Of a stretch of DNA of 64,000 bases, positions 1-11,830 are shown piece by piece. How positions within the stretch are numbered: the stretch's first letter is position 1; each line of letters begins with the position of its first letter. A program made the translations under genes and the position numbers. This DNA is from Reticulitermes lucifugus (lineage: Eukaryota; Arthropoda; Insecta; Blattodea; Rhinotermitidae). The notes below the pieces were generated by a model. That model was given only the letters and a program-made list of their open reading frames with translations. It was not told the DNA's origin and did not search any database. The stretch lies in NCBI GenBank assembly GCA_026260175.1, contig JAKCWW010000016.1:171962-235961 (forward strand), read 5' to 3'.

Positions 1-719
1 TGAAAATTCTCTCTATTCGTATTTGAGTTTCATAAAGCATACTTCTTCTTCTTTGAAAATATTTACTCTTGGTAGTATGTTTATGGTCCCTTGTTTAAAA
101 TAAAAATCGGAACAAAATGTTTTGGACGTAAGGTCCGCCTCCATCCTTAGTAAAAATATTAAAGGAAACGCCTCCTCAGTTATACCCGAGAGGAAAAGCT
201 GTTATCAACCTCTGTATCCAGAGGTTCTAAGGCCTGAACCTGTTTCCGAAGTGCTTGTTGGAATTTGTTTTAACGCGGAGCAGGGAAAAAACTCCAATGA
301 GAAAATGATTTCGAATAAAATAAAACATCATCAGAATCCTGTAGAATTGCGTATGTTTTGTATCCTGGATCTGAAGCGAAAGTTCTGACAGTTCTATCAA
401 AATGCCCAGCAGTAGAACCAAATGTTGCGTGAAGGTTGAAGTTCCTAATATCAAATTTAGTCCTTCATGTTTGGTCCTCTCTCTACTACGTACTGAATAC
501 CAGTACTACAAATGGTGTACCCGGTGACGTAGTACACAGAATTTACCATGACGTTCTTTACTTTCAGAATTCCACACGGTTTCACGGTACGCGCTTCAGT
601 GTAGTTTCATTCACGCCCGTAAGAAACTTGTGGCCCTTCCTGCGTCGACGTTCACGAAACTCATAAATGTTCAAAAACATTATGTTCAGAGCATTTACAG
701 CGAATCTCAGAAAAATCTG
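1..719. other. Unassigned intergenic DNA
   Basis: Short frames only, none with a recognisable domain. No repeat or site could be supported. Confidence 0.6.
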
Positions 720-1215
720 ACAATAAACGTGAAAAGTAGGAATAAAAATTTATTTAAGCCCCTAAGTAAAATTTGGCTTTCACTAAGCCAATTTGCACGA
801 TAGGGCTACTTGAGTCACACATTAAATTTTTATGGATATCTCCTGTTTAAAATTTTATAAAAATAGGAAAAGAAATGTAGAAAGTACTGGCAAGAATTAA
901 TTTATGTCCCTAAGTAAAAGTATGGATTTCACTAAATCAATTTTCACGAAACTCGAACGGCGTAATATAAAGAACTTCTGTACCAAATTTTACCCAATTT
1001 CATCCATAAATATGGAAATTACAGGTGGATACTTAACGCTCCTGAGTAAAGCATGACTGTCACGGTGCCATCACAAAACTCGAGCTTGCTCGATGTTTTG
1101 TAAAGAACTCATATACCGAGTTTCATGAGAATGCGACGAAAGCTTCAGTCGCTGATACTGCGTCACAAAAGAACAGACCGAGAGACAGAACTGACGGACG
1201 GACGGACGTGGTCTC
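720..1215 (+). repeat. Degenerate triplicated repeat
   Basis: Three related blocks about 130-150 bases apart begin at about 757 (cccctaagtaaaatttggct), 905 (gtccctaagtaaaagtatgg) and 1034 (gctcctgagtaaagcatgac). Each is followed by ttcactaa- and cacgaaactcg-like segments. The third ends in a gacggacggacggacg simple tract near 1190-1206. No coding signal was seen. The preceding 700 bases show nothing recognisable. Confidence 0.5.
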
Positions 1216-2066
1216 CACATCAAGCGTCCTTTCTTAATTAGTGAATATCGCCAAGTGAGCATTAGGTTTGAGGAAATGTTCACACGGACTTTTCTGAGAC
1301 ATGCAGCTTTTACAGCTTCGTAGGACAAAGCAACCCACACAACACTAAACATAAGCTAATCATAAGAAACTCGCAGGGAAGAAGCTGAGTGCAAGCAGTC
1401 CCTGTGTGTCTCCTTGATGTTTAGCAGATCTGTGATACAAAGAAGACAATTTATTAAGGAATATGCGTCAATGATTAGCTCCCGTATCTTCTTCTATGCC
1501 TACAGAATAACACGCACCAAATTCAAGCCTATGACACGCAGAATGTCAAAGAGTGGCATTAGGAAATCTTGAAGAAATAGTTTTGCAACAAGTCCTTTCA
1601 TCCTATCCTTATTGTTGCTTCGTCATATGCAAATTATACCGCATATTGTTGTAGATGCTCTACAGCAAAGGAGCACTCTTTACGAATTTCAAACAAGTAA
1701 AAATAAATGTATTTAATAAAAAGACTGTGGATTTATAAATTCACACAATGCAATTCTGAAATGTAATGCAATCACGGTTTTCCATAAAAATGGATTTGTG
1801 GATCATGACTGATTTGTTTGTTTTAATACGATATTTTTATTGAATTTTTCATTTCTTTTGCTATGTGATATGGAATATATGCACAAGATTTTCATGAATG
1901 TAGAACACGCCGTGTGTGAAGACCATGTATTTTTTGCAATTCACTGTCATTTGCCATGTCTACGTACGCCCTACCTTTCTTAGCAATACTGAAAACAGTT
2001 TTGTAAAATAGATCTTTTCTTGCTTCATATTTCTTGTGACACATAAAATGCACCTTACAGGCTTTT
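1216..2066. other. Unassigned intergenic DNA
   Basis: AT-rich sequence without a recognisable gene or mobile element. Confidence 0.6.
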
Positions 2067-2126
2067 GCCTTAGTTTTACAATTTACCTCTTGGCATGCCT
2101 TAGTTTTACAATTTACCTCTTGGCAT
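2067..2126. repeat. Tandem duplication of a 30-bp unit
   Basis: Two identical 30-base units beginning gccttagttttacaattt lie head to tail at 2067-2096 and 2097-2126. The length is a multiple of three, so a minus-strand frame passes through both, but that frame has no recognisable domain. Confidence 0.9.
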
Positions 2127-3652
2127 ACCTTATGGATTTCAATGGTATAGTGTTTAACTATTCGTCTTAGATACGCCAAATGTTTTGACATTTGACGCTC
2201 ACCACTCACACTGACTTCAATGCTGTACCATTCTTATGAGGTCTCTGTTAATCCCACGAATCTGTTTATGTCCGAGAGATATGGCGTCCTAGCATACACT
2301 GCATTCAGGTCTTGTGTCCTTAACTAATATCCAAGGATATTCCGAGCTCATGTGCAAGAAATGTTAAGGATTATGACTGAGTTTGTCTTTCGCTGGGAAT
2401 GCTGTAGCCTCACGTTTTGTTACGGAATTACCTGATGAGCATGAAATACAAGTGCATTCTTGCGTAACTGATTTGTTTTTCCCTCCAGTTGCCACTTTCA
2501 CAACTGTAACTCTTCAGATTAAACACTTCAAATTTGCGATAAAATTATTACCACGCCACTTCAACAACTGGTTTTGTGCAAAACAAGAGGAATCGAGGGG
2601 CCTTCGCAGCCGACAAAATGGTAATACGAATTATCTGACATTCCCTTTGCATTACCTACTGTATTCCAACACTCTTTCTTTGTGCCATGCGTGAGCGGTA
2701 ATTGTGGTGGTGACTGTACATGCATAACGAACGGTACACAAAGAAAGTCGATGAAGTCATTTGGTCTTTTGTCGTAATTGCCACCAACACTCTCACACAG
2801 TGAACAAAAATTCTTTATTAATATCGTTCTTAGGATATATGCCAATTTTCCAGTATTCAGATTAATCGTGGGTAAAGTATAATTACGCCAGCAGCGAAGT
2901 CTTTGTTACCATTAAAGGAATTATTCGAAATAAAAAACTAAAATTTTGCTCAACCCTTTATACAGAGTCCTTTGACTGTTTCATAAAAAAAAGTTTTAAA
3001 CATAGCATGCGGCTGTTATGTACGCCACGTCTGTCCGCGTATAACAAACTCGAGAAGCGCTGAAAATATGTTCGTGAAAAGTAGACATTCTGTGTTTTTA
3101 CTAAATTTTGTTGACATTTTCAATTTCTTTAATCCGATAACAATATCGACCATTCTACATATAGGCCTACATAAGTTTTTTAAGCGCTTCGGGCGTGAGT
3201 CGAAAAATAGTTATAGGAGCGTTAAATGTCTCTATAAACATTTTAAAGTACAATGAAACCTTCTTGTTTTTCATGTCCAACTTACTCGTAGTTTTCAGTA
3301 ACTTTTACAAGTTTAGAGATAATTAAACTAAAGGAAATTTATCCTGTGCCACCTCATAACTCCTAAACCATAATCCGAGCCACATGGATCAGTCCACATC
3401 CGCCACGACAAGTCCGTAAAGATTTATTTTAATATGGGGATATTATTTTATCTGAGAACTCTCGCTAGTTACTTCGCCGTCGTCTCTCTTAACTTGCAAC
3501 ATTTCGGTAAGCTCTGAACAACGTATGTGTTAGAGGTCATGTTGCCTGCGAGCCGAAGAAAAACACTTTGAATAACTCCCTTAAATATAATCTCGTCCAC
3601 AATGCTGCGTGCAGTGCTGCGACGAAATAAACTCCCTGTACCGCATCTTACT
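2127..3652. other. Unassigned intergenic DNA
   Basis: Several short frames on both strands, none recognisable. A taggcctac palindrome-type motif occurs near 3163. Confidence 0.6.
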
Positions 3653-3965
3653 GAGGTACGTGGTGACGCAGTTGGTTGAGGCACTGCACTAAAAACCGGA
3701 AGGTCGCGGTGTCGATTTTCGATGGGGTCACTGGGATTTTTAATTGACTTAATCCTTCCGGTCGTACCATGGCACTGGGGTCGAATCAGCGTCTAACAGA
3801 AATGAGTACCAGCGATATTTCCTGGGGTAAAGGGACCGATGCCTAGAGCTGACAACGTTAACCACCTTCATGTGCCGATTTTCTAGAAATTCTGGGAGCC
3901 TCAACCTCCTGGAGCCCTAAGGGTCTATCCAGGCCTAAAATGGGATAACTTTATCTTTTTTTTAC
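3653..3965 (+). mobile_element. SINE-like element sharing the family B core
   Basis: The head gacgcagttggttgaggcac and the weak B box ggtgtcgattttc are tRNA-like but differ from family B. The middle (tttcctggggtaaagggacc, then ttaaccacc) matches the family B body. It ends in a T-rich tail at about 3950-3965. It looks like a related family with a different head. Confidence 0.6.
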
Positions 3966-5109
3966 CTCAGCTTACTGAATATTTCCTTGCAGTGGTAAGT
4001 TGATTGAAAATAATGGTGTAATTATTTTACCAGAGGAACTTAAAATGTTTTATTTCACAAGTGCAGTATTGGTTGACTGCACTGAAGTATAGTGTTTACT
4101 TCGAGGTTCATATAAAAGCAGTAGTTGTGTTGCGCAGTGAAAATTATTTCATTAGAATCAGGACTCTTGTGCCATCTCCTAGTTTAATACGTACAAACAT
4201 CAAGTCTACGCCGTTCATCCTGCCTTAAGGACGACTCATCACGCCATAAATATCAAACGTGACAAACAGAAAACTTCCGTTTAAAATTATTTAAAATAAT
4301 GTTAAAAATTTGATTTTACGTGTTTAAAATGTTTACATTTAGAATAACCATATTATCTGTGCCTGCTTTTAAGTAATTAGTTTGATTGTTTCCCTCTAGG
4401 CGAAGTTTTAACACCAGTTGCTTAGTGCCTGTTGAAATTCCTGCTAAGAATAAAAGATCCGGATTTGTCTTGAGATTAACTAGGGTAAATCTCTTAATTT
4501 GGAGAAAACGTGGTGCAGTAACAAATTACGAGCACATGTACACGGCACGCATCGAAGTATAAAGCGATATTAACATTTGCAGGATTACATTGGTTTGTGA
4601 TATTTTGGGGCCCTTAGTAATTTTCCCACAAATTTTTATAATTAAAAGCTTCATTAACTCACAAAGATATTTTATTGTCGGTCTCAGTTCTTTGATGGGG
4701 GACCCCATTTTTTATACGCTATCGATGTTACAACCTCTGGTGGTGGCTTGAAGAACTTACTTTTCTCACAAAAAGTTTCAGTTTCATACACTAGGTAGCT
4801 CTGTTATTTTAGAGGAATAAAATTAGGTAAGAATCCATTTATTAATCTCTTGAAAGTGTCGGAAGCGAAACTGTAGGCAGAGTTTCGAGCCAAGGAACAG
4901 TCTTGTATGATATAATTCGGAATTAATTTGAACAGACAACAGAAATTTAATTCATCTTTCTCTTCCTTCCTTATTTATTTTTAAAATACCCGCATTCAGC
5001 TGTATATTCCCTTCCATACTCCAATCTGACGTCTCATTCATGAACACCGAGCTATTTTCCATGTCTCCTAACTCGACACATTATTGTTAAATAAAACCTA
5101 GGAGCATAT
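3966..5109. other. Unassigned intergenic DNA
   Basis: AT-rich, with no gene or repeat family recognised by eye. Confidence 0.6.
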
Positions 5110-5460
5110 TTTTATATAACTGACTGCCTCCATGGAGCATAGTCCTTCTTGAGAAGCTAACAGTTTCTCAGCTAGTCAGCTAGAATTTTATGTAGCCCGA
5201 AGGTTTATTACCGCATTTACAAGAGCCCCCACCTGCTTTTATCTGATCTGCCTTAAGATCAATCCAGTCCATGCCCCCATACCGTTTCTTGAAGATCCGT
5301 TTTAATATTATTCTGCCATCTACGCCTAGAAGTGGTCTCCTTCCCTCAGGCTTCCCCACCAAAATCCTGTACGCACCATTCCACGCGCGTTCCTTGCTAC
5401 GTGTCCCGCCCCTCTCATTCTTCTTAATTTTATCACCCGAATAATTATATTTTTATATAT
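5110..5460 (-). pseudogene. LINE reverse-transcriptase ORF C-terminus
   Basis: The minus strand carries IKLRRMRGAGHVARN, then in a shifted frame AYRILVGKPEGRRPL, DGRIILKRIF and GGMDWIDL, and finally TVSFSRRTMLHGGS. Known: RWAGHVARM..VLVGKPEGRRPLGRPRRRW..DWIDLAQDRD is the conserved end of a LINE RT polyprotein abundant in cockroach, termite and other arthropod genomes. Only the 3' end remains, as expected for 5'-truncated insertions, with frameshifts and stops. Confidence 0.75.
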
Positions 5461-7890
5461 CAATGAATTAATTGACATTGTAAAATTTTTAAGATTAGAA
5501 ATTATCTCAGCATGTGCTGTCTGTAAATAACGAAACAGTACATTCAGCTGAGCGACTGTCAGCTTTCATCAAATCTGCGTAAATTCATCTCCAGAGTGAC
5601 ACGGCCGCTGATTTTTCCCAACCGTAATTCTCTCTCATTATTCTGCATCCGAGCCACTAGTCCTATGGTACAAAGTAAAAGCATCTCACACTGCATCACA
5701 CATAACACGTGGAATATTACAAGTCTGTTATTTCCCCGAAGAGTCTTTAAACGGTTTCCACAGGGACCCGTTTTCCAACAAGAGGATCTCCATTGCGAAC
5801 ATGTGAGGTTTTGTGCAAAAAAACCTCCTTAGATAGAGCTATTCTGTTATTTGCTTATTTTTCTTTTTTGGAAATTGTGTTATTCTCGGTTGTCAGGCAA
5901 TTGTTGTGGGGTTGACAGGGAAATAAGATCGATAGCTTCCTTTCAAGGATTCAGTGAGCTGAAGCCCTCTAGCGAGGGGTTGTGAAACTGTCTGTTATTT
6001 CACTGAAGGGAATGTTATGCGCATGTGTCCATCAGTAAGGAGGGTTTGCATGCTGTGATGCGCGTTCCGATATAATCGGCATATCGCCAGAGACTTTTTT
6101 TAGAGAAGACACCGCGTCGTGGTTTGCGAACTAAATAATAAATATGATAAGTGTATTATTTCGTAAGAGACTTCTTTACGTAGTCTACAATCCTGAATTT
6201 TGAGAACAAAACATACAGATAAGTCAGTTCACGTTATAAATATCACTGTGAAGCAAATGCCAAATGTATCACACAGCTGTGACGCCTTTTATTTGCTTTA
6301 TATCAGCGATATTTACTACGCGTTCCGCGGCCTGTTTGCAGTTCGCCTATTACTTTTTAGTGTCCTCTTTATGAAGATTGCAATGTCGATCATATATTGT
6401 CAATTTATTATAGAATTCTTATCTACGAGCTATCAGTGTCCTCTGGTAATTTGTTAGGGGAGAACAGAGGAGCAGTCGGGTGGCGTGTTTACTATGTAGA
6501 AAAGGCTATTGCAGTCAGTAAAACCATCATTGTCTTGTAATAAAATTTTAGATCAGTGTAACTCTAAGATGTAGCTCAGTAAGGTAAAGTGTATCAAACA
6601 CAAAGGCAGGGTCAACATTACATATAGGCACCTGATCAAGCTTCTTTGATTTTCTGTTCCAAAGCAACCGGCCAGACAACAATGTGATGAGATCAGTAAG
6701 TGTACGACTGTCGGTACACAATTAAATTAATGTTGTGTGCGGTAGATAAAATTCTGTTACTTACATTTGTTAATTTGAAATTAAAAGTAGGGAGTTTCAT
6801 CACCTGAGCGACCATCAGCTTAACAAGGACTGTGCAGTTAAGTATAATGTTCTTTTGAGTAAAATTGAAGTCATAACACGTTATAAGATTTATAATGGGG
6901 TCTTTATAAACCGTTTGTATAAAATTACGTTTTTGGAGTCCCATGGCCCTTTATTTATTCAAGAATCTTAAATGACGAATTCCACTGAGACATAAATGCA
7001 TATTAAGCTTTGTGTTACATGAGCTAGTATAAACAATAGTCTATATATTTTTTATTTTTTTCCAAAGTGGCATGGTTCTCAGATAAGTGTGCTTGTATCA
7101 ATTTGGTTACGTGTTAAAGGGTTACAGGCGCACTTGCTCTGTTAGTGACTGTCTACGTACTGGATCTTACACGCTGTGGGGGGAGCCTCTTGAGACCTCC
7201 GAGCACGAGGGTACAATGCGCAGTTGCTTGGGAGTTGAGCCTCACTGTTTGAAAGAAACTGACAAAGCATCCTTACAGAAAACACTTATGGTAGTAATTT
7301 TGAATAGAAGTTTTGTATATGCTCAACGGAACAGCAGCAATGTGTCTGTTTTTGCAAAGCCATGGATTAGGCAGTGTAGACGGTTACATGGATTTATGCG
7401 GAGACCTAAATTTATTACTTTGCACGCTTCGTTATTCAAATCTACAACTGAACTTCATTATTCTAAAACAGGGAGCCCATAGTATGATAATATTTCTGGT
7501 AGTCAATTTTTCATTTTTCAGAATATATCCAGATTGTTCATTCGGTCATTATACCAGAGTGTATGAACGTCAAATTGGGAATAAATCGAAGGGAGCGATT
7601 GTTGCACGTTTTAAGGAAGTTTTCAAGAATTTTCCTCTAGGGAATATGTAAAGGCATGAAAATCATCCTGTGTCGCCAACTTCTAAAGGAGTTCATATTC
7701 TCTGACTTTCAAAAAAAGTATATTCGATATTATTATTATTACCATACTCAGTGTTATTATTTACAGGCCCAATAATTCTATTACGTTGCTGTTTATTAAA
7801 CCAAAGTTCTTTATGAGAAAACCACGTGATTTAGAAGTTTAAGAAAACACGTTGCAGTCGTAGTTTTTTCTCTCAGTTTAAATACTACTC
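5461..7890. other. Unassigned intergenic DNA
   Basis: The longest frames (131 and 112 codons, overlapping at 7087-7651) have no recognisable domain, irregular composition and no splice context. They are not called as genes. Confidence 0.6.
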
Positions 7891-7940
7891 TGTGTGTGTG
7901 TACATATATATATATTTATATATATATATATATAAATAAA
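7891..7940. repeat. GT/TA microsatellite
   Basis: A short TG run (7891-7900) continues into about 35 bases of TA units with a few interruptions. Confidence 0.9.
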
Positions 7941-7954
7941 CATTAGATTACTAA

Positions 7955-8124
7955 CTGGACTCTACTCGACAGTTTTCTGCCATCTTTGGATGTTATTCCA
8001 GTAGCAATTTTAAGATTTCAATTATATGTTACGGTGTATTGCAATTTTAAAACAAGCGCGTTGCATTTCGCCATTTGTGTCAATTACGCCTGATAATAGC
8101 AGAAAACTGCCGAAACACGTACAG
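7955..8124. repeat. Inverted pair of hammerhead-like motifs
   Basis: The right arm has cctgataatagcagaaaact followed by gccgaaacacgtacaggag. The left arm, read on the minus strand, has aaagatggcagaaaactgtc followed by gagtagagtccag. Each contains a GCAG-AAAA-CTGC hairpin flanked by remnants of CUGANGA and GAAAC. The core G8 position is A in the right copy and both are degenerate. Confidence 0.5.
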
Positions 8125-10741
8125 GAGTTTAGGCTTTATTCTAAGGAATGTATATAAAGTGAGTTACAATAAAATTGACAAAAAATGAACATTGTTTTTT
8201 GCTATAAAATAAGACGTAATGCAAAAGTATTCAGTTCATTACAGAAGATGGTGCAAAACTTTGTATCGGGTGGGTAAACGGCCTAGTCTCTAGGTAATTT
8301 TCCTCTTCAAATGACACGTGCCAACACATGAATAACAAAGCTTACCTTGTTGTTCCTCTTGACCTAACTTTCTTATCAGTGTGACTCTTTAGTGTGTAGG
8401 TAAAAACCGATTGACCAGACTGAAGGAGTGTAATGTCTGTTGTTGTCCATTTAAAATATATAGAATTAGTGTTTCATTGTAATTACCTTACGAATTATTT
8501 ATGTCGAAAAGTAAAGCAAAAGTGGCAGCGAATCTGACACACAGAAGAGTCATAGCAAGAAAATTATACTAAGCAACTAGCACAGGATCCTTCGAAATTT
8601 TTAATTCAAGTTTTTTTAAAAAAATTATTACTCAGACAAAAGTACCTAACCCCGCTTTGTTCTTAAACATTTAAAGAAAATCATAATGGCCTTTGTCCCT
8701 TTCGCCAGCTAAACGAGATATAGTCTACATTCTTAAATCACATTTGACTAACTACGAGTATAAGTGGTCATTTGGTCATCAAATATGAAATAAACACAAA
8801 CAAATATTCTTTATATGTCACTGTGAGAGCTATTATTTCTACAATACCACAGCACACTCCAAATTTTAATTTCCCTCTCTACATCTCGTAATCTGCGTTT
8901 GTATTAATAAGCAGACACACAATATTCTGAACAATCTGAATTTCAATAAATTGGCTGAAGCACCGAAATAGAAAATTCAAATTTCTAGTGAGATCTTCCA
9001 CAGATAATTCTCTACAAACCAAGATTCAGTCACTACACACGCGATCAGTACTGCTTAGTAAACGCTTCGGTAATTCATTTCTTTCAACAGGAATACGTCG
9101 TGAAATATTTTATCAAAGTTTCCTGGAGTTTCGTCTATTTTATGCTACTTTGTAGATTCTGTTACCTTCTTCAGTTGGAAGTTCAACACATAGACCTATG
9201 TTGAGGTACGACATAGGACACGAGAAACTTGTAATGAATGTAGGCTTAGTGGCCTTCATTGGATTTATAGCAAGTACCGCTGCTCTCAAGCATTCAGGTT
9301 CATATCTCAGCTGGATTACTTGATTTTCTGGCGGATTTGTAGCAGATTTTCTCTATTTGAGCTGGGAAAATGCAGTTTAACGTAATGGGAGAATTTCGTC
9401 AGTTACATTTTCCTTTACTCAAATTTAGCCTGTCGCAAGCATTTCTGACTTTGTGCTACAAGCCTTATGGCCTGTCACGCCGCGTCGTTTGATAAATTAT
9501 TACCGACTTTTGGAAGAATCGTTTCCTTTCATAATCAGGATCAAGCATTCCACTATTCTTAGTCTGTTTACCCTGAAGATGGAGGTACTATGATCCCTCG
9601 AACTGTCAGTAACCAATCTACAGCGTAACGTCCCAGAAGACTTGGTTGGATCCTCATCAGTACCGCTGTGAAAAACTAAAATCTCGCATCTCTGGCTCTC
9701 TTGAAGCATTATTCATAATGAGCTTCGCGTAACAGTCCTTACTTTATGATGTCACAGACTCTTATGGTACCTTCAAGAGCCTATGCGTAGGCGCATGCTC
9801 GCATGCGCATTTAAAAAATTAGAATTACAGACTTTAAGTAATTTTCATGAAATTTAGTGAACATTATCAGTTACCGTACCAAATTGGAAAAGGTCGCACA
9901 CTGGAAGTTTGTGATGAATGAATACGTCACTTTTGTTACGATCCCCTAGTGTACGTATGTAGCCCTAATAAAAAACAAGAAGTGGAGCTGTCGCCAAATT
10001 TTATATTTAGCCGACATATCGTTTGGGGGTTGAATATAGTGAATAGTATTGGTAGGGACGGCGATATTAGCTGTGACTTCCGAGAAAAATATTTTCACAT
10101 TTTGCGTTCCATTCTTTCTACTGAGAATCACATACAATGTGGCTAAACGTATATTTGAGGCTACGTTTGACATACTTGATTTGGTAGAATAGTGTACATA
10201 GGGAAGAAGCAATTTCTATAACTGTTCCTACATTCCCTTTACGATCTGATCGTTTTGGCCAGTAATAAGCGCAGGCAGCTTACCTTTGTAAGCGGCGCGG
10301 TTTGTAAGTCTATTGTCGTAACAGTTGTAACCTATTTATTGCTTATTTAACGACACTGTAAATAGCACGGGCTATACAACGTCGAAAGGTAGGATGATTA
10401 ATGAATGATGACTTGTAAAGGATGTTGAAGGGAAGTGATCGTGGCTTATTTGAAGCTACTGTCATGGCTGTCACAGTACACACGACTTGTCATTCTGTTC
10501 AGTGTCTGCAGAATACGTGACCCAGCACAACATATGTCATGACCGTCTGGACTGAACAGCTGCTGAAATGCGCCTTATATGTGCAACTTATTACCAGTAC
10601 CATATGTGAATGAATTACAAGTTACCCAAATTCCTCTTGAAGGTAAAGTATGAACTAAAAGACTTGTCTCAAGTAGCTTTCAATTTCTTGTTTAAATAAT
10701 ATGAAATATTGCATTATTTCCATTTGTGTACATTTTAACAG
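8125..10741. other. Unassigned intergenic DNA
   Basis: No gene recognised. At 9573-9603 a CTGAAGATGGAGG...CCTCGAAC string weakly resembles the hammerhead-like motif seen elsewhere. Near 9790-9815 there is a GCATGC-rich stretch with inverted symmetry. Confidence 0.5.
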
Positions 10742-11069
10742 AGGGGTCGCCTGGATGGCCTACTCCGCATAGCAACTCGCTGCAGGCTGGTCGGTTCGGC
10801 GTTTGAACTCCGGTGCGGGCAAGAGAGTTTCTGTTCTCCGTACCCGTCCAGACCGGCCCTGGATCCCACCCACCTTTTCTAAAGTGGATATCGGAGCATT
10901 TCCCGGGGGTAAAAGTGCCGAAGCTCGGCTTTGACCACCCACCCTATCTAACACCGAGGTTAAGAATGAGTAGAGCTATACCTCTACTCCCCCTTTGTGC
11001 CCTCTGTTCCTCCTATGCCATGTTATGGTGTGACCTTTATCTTTACCTTTCCTTTACCTTTACTTTTTA
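10742..11069 (+). mobile_element. tRNA-derived SINE, family B
   Basis: The head ggggtcgcctggatggcct is followed by a B-box-like gcgtttgaactccgg. The body has cccgggggtaaaagtgccga and tttgaccacccaccc, and a stretch ending ctctactcccc as in the 57500 copy. The tail is a CCTTTA-type simple repeat, typical of SINE 3' ends. Open frames crossing it are not genes. Confidence 0.8.
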
Positions 11070-11532
11070 ACGCAAGAAAACGTTTCACACAATATGTGTC
11101 TCTTGTTTGTTGCTACATTGGTTAGTCATTTGTCCGTGTGTACATTGATCTAAACGATTTTGCACAATCGTTATATTGTTGTTATGTTTCTGTAACAAGA
11201 AAGTTTAACAAAATCGGAAGATCGTAACTCTTTCTCCGTCCTTACGTTTCATTTCCGAAATCACGCAATCAGTGCCGGAAGTTTACATTAAAAGTCACTG
11301 AACAAATTTAATGTTAATCTCTAATAAGCTGCACCTTACTTAAAGTAGAATCTTAATTTATCCATAATAGGTCTAGAACTTAGATCCCATTTAAATATAT
11401 AAATATTACTTGAAATATCTTTTTATATATGCATAGCACAGACATGACAAAACTCAAATCTGTGTGTCAGCATAATCGTGTATGTTCTCTTCATTAACAC
11501 TGTAACAACATAATTATGTACCTCCAATAAAA
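11070..11532. other. Unassigned intergenic DNA
   Basis: AT-rich, nothing recognised. Confidence 0.6.
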
Positions 11533-11660
11533 TTTCTCGGTCCAGCAGCCGTTTCATTTGGTTAAATGGCGACTAAAGCAACGTTTGGAGAACCATCTCT
11601 GTCTCTAAACGCTGGTTTAGTCGCCACTTAACAAACTGACGCAGCTGCTAGCCCGAGAAA
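11533..11660. repeat. Long imperfect hairpin (fold-back element)
   Basis: The left arm 11533-11591 and right arm 11602-11660 are reverse complements over about 58 bases at roughly 80 percent identity. Matching blocks include tggcgactaaa against tttagtcgcca, and cagcagc against gcagctgct. A loop of about 10 bases separates them. It fits a MITE-like fold-back element; a small-RNA precursor is an alternative. Confidence 0.75.
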
Positions 11661-11778
11661 ATGACACATGTGTCTGCTGCAATAAATTAACGTTAAGTTA
11701 CATGAGGTTTGCGAAATAGCAATATCCGAAATTTTAAATACGAGATACTCTTATTCCTGTGCGAGACTACACAACAGG

Positions 11779-11830
11779 ATCATCATCATCATCATCGTCA
11801 CTATTATCGTCGTTATCATCACCATCATTC
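11779..11830. repeat. ATC trinucleotide microsatellite
   Basis: Interrupted catcatcatc units. Confidence 0.9.

Noticed and set aside
7087-7651. Overlapping frames of 131 and 112 codons
   Set aside because: No recognisable domain, atypical composition, and overlapping frames suggest chance.
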